A stretch of DNA of 64,000 bases from Alviniconcha marisindica (lineage: Eukaryota; Mollusca; Gastropoda; Provannidae), in assembly GCA_018857735.1 (NCBI GenBank), contig JABMCL010001511.1, positions 55,001 through 119,000 of the forward strand, given 5' to 3'. Position 1 is the first letter of the stretch; every line of letters begins with the position of its first letter. The notes under the pieces are model-generated. The model was given only the letters and a program-made list of their open reading frames with translations, did no database searches and was not told where the DNA came from. Of the stretch, positions 55,336 through 64,000 are shown one piece after another. Position numbers and translations under genes: made by a program.

Positions 55336-56534
55336 TACACTGCAGGCAGGAAGAGAGAGAGTAATGTGTGTGTGTGGATTTCACATTCCTTCGTATATTT
55401 CATGACTGGATACGAAATGTTATGTACATATTTTGAAAATGCTCAAGAATCAGGCTGTGCCTGTTGTCCTTGATGCGTACATGTTCTCTCATCCCAGAGT
55501 CTGTAGTGACAGTTTGTTGTGACAGTGACAACCGTGTTGAGTAAGCAGCTGAACTCCTCAAATCTGTCACAGCTGTGCTGTGTGTAGAAAACAGTGTTGT
55601 CTGTAAGGAAAAAAGGTGTTGTCTGCAACATCAACCAGCATTCAACCTCTGATAACCCTCACTGTTAACCAACAAACCTCTTCTCTGCTGTGTGGTGTGA
55701 GAAAAAGAAATGCTGGCTTCATTGTAAGCTGATGATCAACCTGAGGCAGCTGTGTTGCGCAAGACCGATACTGGCATCACTCGACAAACCTCTCATCAAC
55801 TGCCCACTGTAGGAAAAGCACTCGTTCAGTCCAGTGCTGCCAGCGTTGGCTTTTTGCAGAGTGCAGCAGCAGACTGTTGGAGAGCTGTGAGGTACTTTGC
55901 AAAAAGCAAGTTTGTTAGTCACAGTGAGAGTAAATTGTTTTGCTCGCTTCTGCTGGATTGATCTATGTTGCTGTTGTGTGTGACCACGTTTTTTTACATG
56001 CTCAGTTTATTTTGATATGCTTGATGTAGGACTGCGAGTCCGAAGCAGGGGACGTACAAATGGGGCTTTGATTCACTCTGTGTTTGCAACGCTAAGTTAA
56101 AGCAGCGCAAGTGGGAAGCTGCTGGTTTAAAACTGTGTGGATGTGTCCCTGACAATCGTCTTTCTTCGTTCCCAAACACTGGTGCCGGAACCCTCTAAAA
56201 ATAAACACCTAGCTACAAGATGAAACGCTACTAAGGACAGTCGATGCTTGTCCCTGCTGCACCCTTTCTTTGGATTTTCATTTTCACAAGAAAACAGATT
56301 TCAGACAGAAGAAGGCAATTTTGTTGCTCTCAGCTACTTCTTTAAAAAAAAAAAAGTCACTGGTTGTGTTTGTGTGAGTGGATGTCTGTGTAAATGTATG
56401 CTATAATGGTTTATGGACCATGGAGCTGTTTAGTCAGTAACATGGCATTACACATATTTTGTTGAGCCCATTGTTTTTGTATTGTGTGCTTCAGGCCCAC
56501 ATTAGGTGTAAGCACTTGATCAGTTATACCCTCT

Positions 56535-56890
56535 CACAGTGCATTACATACTAATCTGGATTTATTGCCCTGAATATTATTAGCGTTGTATTGCATTTGT
56601 TGTGATTTACATACCGTATGTGAATGTATATAAAACCAGTAAATATGTGTACATACAAATCTGGATTTATTACCCTGAAGATTATTCGCATTGTACTGCA
56701 TTTGTTGTGGTGCTGTTAGGATTTGTGTACCATATGTGTATGTACATAAAAGCAATAAATAACGTGTACATATAAATCTGAATTTATTACCCCAAAGATT
56801 ATTAGCATTGTATTGCATTTGTTGTGATGCTGTTGTAATTTATCTGCCATGTGTGTGTGTATATAAAAGTGATAAATAATAATGTGTGTA
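56535..56890. repeat. Tandem repeat of about 110 bp, three copies
   Basis: The unit CTGGATTTATTGCCCTGAA, GATTATTAGCATTGTATTGC, ATTTGTTGTG to AAATAATGTGTAC recurs three times between the converging genes. Confidence 0.88.
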
Positions 56891-57145
56891 CAACAGAAGT
56901 GATGCCATGATGATAATGATCATCCTGTCATGTCTGTCTGTGCCTGTGCCATAAATGATTTGGTTCTCGGCCTGCTGAACTTATTGAGGTGAAACTTGGT
57001 ACCAAGATTCCTTGGGGCACGAAGGTCCAGCAGTGTGGCTGACACCACTGTTGATAGCTAACACAATAACGCCAAAGATACTGAAGTGAACGAGTCACTT
57101 TGTGAAGGAAAGGGAGAGAGATATACACCTAACTGTGACCTCATT

Positions 57146-57215
57146 TGTCAGGTATCTCTGTGGTCTAATGGTTAGCACTCTGTACTCTCATGCCAGTTAT
57201 CACGAGGTCAAATTC
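57146..57215 (+). mobile_element. tRNA-like relic (SINE head)
   Basis: TGTGGTCTAATGGTTAGCAC and GAGGTCAAATTCTGATGG sit about 35 bases apart, like tRNA A and B boxes. The acceptor ends do not pair, so a functional tRNA is unlikely. Confidence 0.55.
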
Positions 57216-57724
57216 TGATGGAACCTAAATTTTTGTTCTCTTTTTTTCTGTTGATTGAGCTGCTGCAACAGGAGCAGCACCCAAAATGTTCATCCTTATA
57301 AATATTTTTTCTCTGTCTCTGTCCACACCCACATCATCGAAAAGAGCTCCAGCACTTTCATTTCTGTGGAAGAGCTGGTCAAAGTGGGTACTTCGCTAGT
57401 TACTATCATTAAAGTTATATTGCATTTGGAACAATGGAAGTGCATATTATGATGCTGTCATGATATGTGTACTATATGTGTATGAAAGAAATAACTTCAA
57501 AACCAGTATTAAAACAAAAACAGAAGTGAACAGTGGTCTTTTTGTTATAATTTGGTCCTTTTGTTAATCTTTGTTACAATTATTTTCATTCACACACACA
57601 CCAGTCACACATGCCACACACACACACAGTCCAAACACTGCTGACGTCAACAGCAGCATCACATGACGGTTTTTAACCACAAGCAGGTTGTCTGTCACTG
57701 CAGAAAAGTGTTCTGTCAGCAGCG

Positions 57725-60700
57725 TCACGAGAGGTCGACAGGGGAGAACTGTGATGTGGCGGTGCTGGTCAGCCGGGCCGTCGCGCCCCCTCCTCCCACA
57801 CTGCCTCCAGCTCTGCCGACCCCAGCGGCCGAGTCCACGGCGGGCCTGGAGGGCAAGGCCATGCCGCCCATGGCCACGCTGTTGCTGGCGCTGGCCACCA
57901 CAGGCAAGGGGCGGAAACTGGAAACGGGCAGGTATGACGCCGTGTAGTCTTGCGTGGGCGACTGAGCGCGGCCCCCTGGCTGACCCCCAGTGCCCCCTGA
58001 CATGGGCCCGAAGGGAGACGATCCCAGGACAGCAAAGGCGGACCCTCGAGTCCAGTCGTCCTTGAAAATCTGGACCGTGAGGACGCGCACGAGGTTGGAG
58101 AGGCGGTTGAAGACGTGGGCCAAGACCAGCTGTTCGTCTGCATCTCGACGCACACGCACTTGCACCGAACCTGCCTGCAGGACCAAAACCATGTTGGTGA
58201 ATGATTCAGGTTTCAACGAATCTCCTCTTATTTTGACTGTCAGCAGAAATGTTGGCAGGAGAATAAGAACAGTAAACCTAAAACTATATTTACCAAAGCA
58301 GTAAGCCTAAAACTAAAGGTCTCTTTCTTTTAAATCTAATGTCCAATTGCTGTGTGGATGCCACTACATTTTCAGCAATGTTCTACACTCACTCACACAA
58401 TCATTCAAACTTTTATTTCCGTTTCTTTTTTTTTAACTGCCAAAACTTTGCCAATACCACACAGAGGATCATGATTTACATCACGTTTACCAAAACTCTG
58501 CAAACAGTACTGCTGAATCCTAATTTATTCATACCTACATCGAAAAATCATATAATACTGCAATTTATACAGAGGGATATTAAATTTACAGAATCCTTTT
58601 TGCTAAACGAACACCACAACCGCAGGAAGATGCTGCACTGATACTACAGGATCTGAACAAAAATTGGCACGAATGAGCATGATCCACACTGATGACCCAT
58701 GATCGTTTATTAACCCTGAGGATCACCCGTCGCAGCAAGGCGATCCCTCTGCACCAAGCACACATACCAGAATGCCAAAGGACAGCGTCCAGAAGTGTTC
58801 ATGCCGGAACTCCAGCACTCCGTCCAGCGTTGAGGCTTCCCGCAGCAACTTGTCCAGCTGACTCAGTATGTGTGAGGGTGTCGTCTGAAGAAACAGAAAT
58901 GTAGTTTATCTTTCCAGCTGACTCAGTATGTGTGAGGGTGTCGTCTCAAGAAACAGAAATGTAGTTTATCTGTCCAGCTGACTCAGTATGTGTGAGGGTG
59001 TCGTCTCAAGAAACAGAAATGTAGTTTATCTGTCCAGCTGACTCAGTATGTGTGAAGGTGTTGTTTGAAGAAACAGAAAGGTGCAGTGTATCTGTCCAGC
59101 TGACTCAGTATGTGTGAAGGTGTTGTTTGAAGAAACAGAAAGATGCAGTGTATCTGTCCAGCTGACTCAGTATGTGTGAGGGTGTCGTCTGAAGAAACAC
59201 AAATGTACAGTTTATCTGTCAGCTGACTCAGTATGTGTGAGGGTGTTGTTTAAAGAAACAGAAAGGTATAGTTTATCTGTCTCACTGACTCAGTATGTGG
59301 GCGTGTGTCCTCTGAAGAAACAGAAATGTACAATTTACAGCCATCAGTACCTGTCCTGGCAATGCACATACTTGCACGCATGCTACACAGCGCAAGTTAA
59401 ACTTATTCACCGTAGTGTAACCCATGCCAGTAAAGGGAGGCCGTTTCTGTCTCCAACATAAAAAAATCAAAATGAAAACACACACATAACAGCACAACCC
59501 TCACATGTGCTTGCGCTATTCAAATGACTGAATTTCATGAAATCAACATAAAGTAACAGTCATTTTTACGTCACTGGTTGGGTAAGAGTGCGAAACGAAA
59601 ATGTCCACAATATCAAATCAATATGCATGCTAGCAGCACAACATTTGACACTGAGCACTGGTGGTATGAAAGAGCGGTCACCTGTAGCAGGATCTTGCCA
59701 GTGTAGACACTCATAGGGAACATGGTGCCACACATCATGAGTGAGATGCAGACGGCTGCCCAGGTGTCAGCCGTGTGGTATGACCTGAGGCAGACAGAAA
59801 AATCACCTTGTTTTTATCACTCTGTTTCATTCTGCTGCTTGTCCATACTGTTGCAAAGGCTTTCACCATCTATATATAAAGAGCCATCAAGGAAGCATTT
59901 TGTACTCCATTCCTAAGAAGCTGTATGTGGTGGCTTCTGTGGACATAAAGCAACATGGAAAGAAAAAGAAAGAAAAGCATTTGGGATTGAGTAGAGGGAG
60001 AGGATGTGGATGGATGCCACCCTTGTCCTCTGCTTGTGTGTGTGTGCATGTGTTTATGTGTATGTGTTTGTGTTTATGTGGGCATGTGTGTGTTTATAAG
60101 TGTGTTTGTGTTTATGTGTGTGTGTGTGTGAGGTCAGGGGTGGTGTGTATAAAAAATGTCAGCTGATATGAACAGTCAATAACAATGCAATGGGGGAAAA
60201 AAGCAGTGGAACCAAGAACTCCCTCAGGATGAAATTCTGCCAAATACAAAATGATTTCAGAATCCCTGCAACTGCTCTTAAGAAGCATAGTCCTGCTGAG
60301 CGCTTCCCCTACTCATGGGTTCTACCACCAGATGTGACAAACAGCCCCAGCACTCACTGTGTGTCGATGAGGATGTAGGATATGATGAGAGCCACGCTGC
60401 TGCAAATGCCGACAAGAAGCATGGGGTTGACGCGAGGCAGCAGCAGCTTGCTCAGGCCAGGTATGATGGAACAGAGGCTGAAAGACAAGTGTCTGTGTGA
60501 GTCATACAACCCCTCATTCCACAACAGAGGCTGAAAGACAAGCGTCTGTGTGAGTCATACAACCCCTCATTCCACAACAGAGGCTGAAAGACAAGTGTCT
60601 GTGTGAGTCATACTACCCCTCATTCCACAACAGAGGCTGAAAGACGAGTGTCTGTGTGAGTCATACTACCCCTCATTCCATAACAGAGGCTGAAAGATGA

Positions 60701-63592
60701 GTGTCATTCCACCTTCTTCAAGTATTTGAGCCACCAAGTCAAAACGTTAGACAATCTATGTCACTTTTTTAAGAGAGGCTGACAAGAACTTTTATTCTGT
60801 GATTGTGTTTGCAAATTCAGATGTGCACACTACAGTAAATGGGCACAGCAAAACATTCACAAGATGAAGAGCTTAGCCATTGCTCTTTCATCTGATGCCT
60901 CAATAACTCAAGATTTCCTTGGCACACAGGTTAAAAAAAAAATAATAATAATAATATCACAAGCACTTATTTAGAAAGGAGAGTGTGTAATTTATCATGA
61001 AAGTTCTTCTCTCATTAATGCACAAAAGCATTACATTCTGAACACCACTTACACACAGTACTTTCCACTTTTTTCTTACTTTTCTTTTTAATTCATCCCC
61101 CCACCAACTCCCCCCACCAGCCCATGTTTTTATTCCTAGCCATTTTCCAAAGTGTGTATAAAAACAACAACTGAGCCCCACCCACCTTTCGCTCATGTCG
61201 GCCATGTGTTCCTGCAGCCAGCTGGAGGTGGAAGCGTCCACTACATGATTCATGGCGCGGTTGTTGATGCAGAATGTCAGCACAAGGTGAACTGCCAGGC
61301 CAAAGACCGTGCCCACCAGCAACCGACCCCTGTAATCACCACTGCAGTGACAGTCATATTCATGATCCCACTCTTCCAACCGACCCCAGTAATCACTACT
61401 GCAGTGACAGTCCCATTCATGACACCACTCTTCCAACCGACCCCTGTAATCACTATTGCAGTGACAGTCCCATTCATGACCCGAATCTTCCAAACCCTTC
61501 ACAGCGCCCACTGCACTGGGAAGCTTGGACACCTGTGGCTAGTGGGAAACACTTGACATGCAAATCACCAACCCTCTATGGATAGCTACTGCCCAGAATC
61601 ACGTAGGTTGCTAATTTGATCCTTCTGCAATGAATACTGACACAAAACTCACATTGCACTCTGCAGGAAGCAAGCAAATATTTATCCTATAAATCCTAAC
61701 CGTAAACCCTTGGCTTACCAGCTGTGTGGGTAAGCCGCAGTGACCACACTCTACCTATGCCTGCTTTTCCACAAAAACAACTTGACCTGAACATACTGCA
61801 GAATGCAGCATATTGCAAAACTTGCATCTACACCCACCACAGTAAGGTTCCTCAAAATCAGTTATATGCGGCGATGGTGGCCTGAGCAATATCACAAAAA
61901 AGCAATGATGATGCTACTGTATTTATCAAAATGTTGAAAAGGAGACTGACCAGGAGATGTTCTTGGAGTTGTGTGCTTCAGAGGAGGCCAGCATGGCACA
62001 GATACACATTCCCTACTCCAAGGATACCAGTTCTTAAAATATTAACCACTTTGAGCTCTGACTACATTCATTACCTTCAACAGATTGTAAACCTTTAAAC
62101 GTCAATGCTGTATGCCTGCAGCACTTAAAAATACAGACAGGGTTTCTCTGATGAGTTCATTGGGTGTTGTTTAGTAACTCTACACCCTGCACTGTCAATC
62201 ATTTTGTCTGATGCAGTGTCAAAAATCAGAATTCAGATGTCAAAATATAAACCCAATCAGCTACTGCACATTCTCATATTCATCACATGATGTATACATA
62301 CAAATGTTCAGGATACTCACGTGTGAATTTCTGGCTGCTGAATAATGCACTCCACACTGGAAAAGAACAAAAGTAGATTAGCAATGCAGAGTCATCATGA
62401 ACAAAAGAACAACATAAAGGAACTCATGAAGCGTTACATGCCATATGCACATGTATTGTGTAACAAAAAAACAAAAAAAGCCAACCACCACCACCTGAAA
62501 TCAGAAGGAAAACAAATTCTACAGTTACATTCACTTTGCACTGCAAATTCACAAATCCATCAATCAATGGTCAAACTAATTTTCATACCATGTTTGACTG
62601 GGGCAACAGATCAACAAACATAAACACTAATGACATCATCATCATCATTATAATATCATCATCATCAGTATGACTGGTATATATATATGGTACTCAGTAA
62701 AGATCACACTGTCATTGTGATGGCAAAAAAACACCTTTAATTGGGAAGACTGCAGGTAGTCCCAAAAATACTCTGTGTGGAGTTTTTGTATAGCTATAAT
62801 AAATTTCTAGGAATTCACTTGCATGCACACACACACACACACACACTCACACAATACACCACACACACCCCCTAGCCCTCCTTCCCTTTTCAACTCCCCA
62901 CCCCCACCCCCCACCCCCGAACGGAATGCAGACAAGTGGGCAGAGTGAAAAGGGTCACAAGAACTTCCAGCATGGTTCCTTATTCTGCCTGGTACAGGTA
63001 TAAGTCACAAGAACTTCCAGCATGGTTCCTTATTCTGCCTGGTACAGGTATAAGTAACTGGATGAAGTCTGACAATGAAATATCATACTCTTATTGCCGG
63101 ACATTTATTTCAGTGGTGAATACATTTTTAAGCAAAGAATAAAACTGACTTCCATTTTTTTCTGACTGTAATTTTCAAAACTTGTGCACTGTTGTGGTTG
63201 GACATGTGTGTTTAGAAATGAAATCACATGCATGTGCCCAAGGATTTTTCCACTCAAACACAGGCTGGAATCAAAATGAAAAACATGACATATGCTGTCA
63301 CTACAATTAACAATGCTTTTCTTAACTCTAAGTCTTTAGCTAAACACTCTTCACTCATTGTTTCCCCTTGAGGTGGTCCTGGGATTAAAATTGGTTAAAT
63401 CACCAGCAACAAAATCGTTCTGCCATTTGGATGCAGACCCCATACCAGTTTGCCAGATTTCCATCATACCCCTGTACAGTGGGCAAACGACAACAGCTGC
63501 ACAAGTCTTACCTCTCTTTTATAATGAAGAGTGATCCCAGCTGAGCCAGCATTGTACTGGCAAACACCGCCAACACTTCAAACCTCTCGTAG
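57725..63592 (-). CDS. SLC30A6: Zinc transporter ZnT6 (SLC30A6), seven 3' exons; 5' end beyond window
   Basis: ZnT6 pairs with ZnT5 in the early secretory pathway and supports zinc loading of luminal enzymes; it does not carry zinc itself. Exons in transcript order: 63592-63512, 62356-62321, 61329-61186, 60477-60358, 59784-59682, 58884-58768, 58174-57725; all phases agree, about 349 residues before TAG (human protein 461). Recognisable segments are YERFEVLAVFAS, GRLLVGTVFGL, LLLPRVNPMLLVGICSS, MCGTMFPMSVYTGKILLQ, the cytosolic HILSQLDKLLREASTLDGVL, and VQVRVRRDADEQLVLAHV. The last exon ends in a low-complexity Gly/Ser/Ala tail. At least four hydrophobic helices are visible, and the TM5-like segment lacks the HxxxD zinc site, as in ZnT6. 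About 110 N-terminal residues lie to the right. Four of the seven exons have edge copies in the preceding intron. Confidence 0.94.
58885..59320 (-). repeat. Decoy array for the SLC30A6 exon starting at 58884
   Basis: Seven copies, spaced 60-62 bp, lie upstream of the exon in the sense of transcription. On the minus strand each reads TTTCTGTTTCTTCAG, then ACGACACCCTCACACATACT, GAGTCAGCTG (TTPSHILSQL), then AGATAAACT, leaving the exon. Copies nearest the exon keep an AG as CAG or GAG; several farther ones have CAA, killing the acceptor. Confidence 0.94.
60478..60705 (-). repeat. Decoy array for the SLC30A6 exon starting at 60477
   Basis: Four copies of about 57 bp. On the minus strand each contains CACTTGTCTTTCAG followed by the first 8 bases of the exon (CCTCTGTT) and then intron sequence TGTGGAATGAGGGG. 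The overlap with the exon is short but identical in all copies. Confidence 0.85.
61330..61500 (-). repeat. Decoy array for the SLC30A6 exon starting at 61329
   Basis: Two good copies, and the start of a third, of a 58-bp unit. On the minus strand it reads GCAGT(G/A)GTGATTACAG, the exon start GGGTCGGTTG, then GAAGAGTGG. One copy has CTG in place of CAG at the acceptor. Confidence 0.86.
62821..62850. repeat. Short (CA)n tract
   Basis: A CA run of about 25 bases followed by a C-rich stretch in the SLC30A6 intron. Confidence 0.85.
62949..63055. repeat. 52-bp perfect direct duplication
   Basis: GTCACAAGAACTTCCAGCAT, GGTTCCTTATTCTGCCTGGT, ACAGGTATAA occurs twice back to back. I find no exon match, so it is listed apart from the exon-edge arrays. 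Confidence 0.92.
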
Positions 63593-64000
63593 CTGCAGCA
63601 CAAATCACAGGTTAATGACAATGGTGATAGCACGATGATTAACTAAGACTGTACTGGCAAACACTGCCAACACTTCAAACATCTCGTAGCTGCAGCACAA
63701 ATCACAGGTTAATGACAATAATGACAGCATGACTAACTAAGCCTGTACTGGCAAACACTGCCAACACTTCAAACATCTCGTAGCTGCAGCACAAATCACA
63801 GGTTAATGACAATAATGACAGCATGACTAACTAAGCCTGTACTAGCAAACACTGCCAACACTTCAAACCTCTCGTAGCTGCAGCACAAATCACAGGTTAA
63901 TGACAATGGTGATAGCACGATGATTAACTAAGACTGTACTGGCAAACACTGCCAACACTTCAAACATCTCGTAGCTGCAGCACAAATCACAGGTTAATGA
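63593..64000 (-). repeat. Decoy array for the SLC30A6 exon starting at 63592, running off the window
   Basis: At least four further units of about 95 bp follow the real exon edge. On the minus strand each reads ATTTGTGCTGCAG, the exon start CTACGAGA(T/G)GTTTGAAGTG, TTGGC(A/G)GTGTTTGCCAGTAC, then leaves the exon into GTCTTAGTTA-type sequence. About 45 bases of exon are included, the longest overlap of the SLC30A6 arrays. Some copies have ATG for AGG (Arg to Met). The array continues past base 64000. Confidence 0.94.

Larger units (their letters stand above)
55279..57724. other. NVL 3' UTR and NVL-SLC30A6 convergent intergenic interval
   Basis: It contains a probable polyadenylation signal soon after the NVL stop, a threefold tandem repeat, a tRNA-like relic and several AT-rich stretches with AATAAA-like motifs. 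No exon was recognised. The SLC30A6 3' UTR should lie at its right end, but I cannot place the cleavage site. Confidence 0.6.

Noticed and set aside
57688..58065. Plus-strand frames opposite the last SLC30A6 exon
   Set aside because: They are shadows of the GC-rich minus-strand coding exon, which matches ZnT6.

Overview
The window is animal nuclear DNA: genes are split by GT/AG introns, intergenic DNA is AT-rich, and microsatellites and tandem repeats are very dense. There is no operon structure and I saw no rRNA gene, functional tRNA gene or CRISPR array. The gene set (a cilium-associated kinesin, a formin, an NVL-type AAA ATPase, a ZnT6-type transporter) and tRNA-derived SINEs fit a bilaterian. 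My best guess is a mollusc, probably a gastropod, but that is inference only.

Layout. 1-5.6 kb: repeat-rich DNA, probably DAAM intron. 5.58-6.66 kb: two coding exons of a DAAM-type formin on the minus strand. 6.7-14.9 kb: microsatellites, G-tracts and a tRNA-headed SINE. 14.98-33.16 kb: a complete 21-exon KIF6 kinesin gene on the plus strand (803 codons by my splice model). 37.64-55.28 kb: a complete 23-exon NVL-family double-AAA ATPase gene on the plus strand (881 codons) whose first ATPase domain looks inactivated. 57.73-63.59 kb: the last seven exons of an SLC30A6 (ZnT6) gene on the minus strand; its 5' end lies beyond the right edge. NVL and SLC30A6 converge, and DAAM and KIF6 diverge head to head. 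From memory, DAAM2 and KIF6 are also head-to-head neighbours in human, so this looks like ancient conserved microsynteny.

The most striking signal cuts across the three right-hand genes. About ten coding exons carry tandem partial copies of their own edge in the adjoining intron, usually the splice acceptor plus the first 15-60 bases of the exon. The extreme case is KIF6 exon 12: roughly 29 copies of a 49-bp unit, each containing a pyrimidine tract, an AG and the start of the exon. The real exon is always the innermost copy, next to the rest of the coding exon. I call these exon-edge decoy arrays. They may be ordinary minisatellites tolerated because splicing uses the proximal acceptor, or a specific process acting at exon edges; RNA data and other genes would decide.

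The four genes have no evident shared pathway. KIF6 is a ciliary or microtubule motor, DAAM a Wnt/PCP actin nucleator, NVL a nucleolar ribosome-biogenesis ATPase and ZnT6 a Golgi zinc-transport subunit. Introns and flanks also hold several short inverted-repeat elements (one with TTA target duplications) and at least two dispersed SINE-like families.
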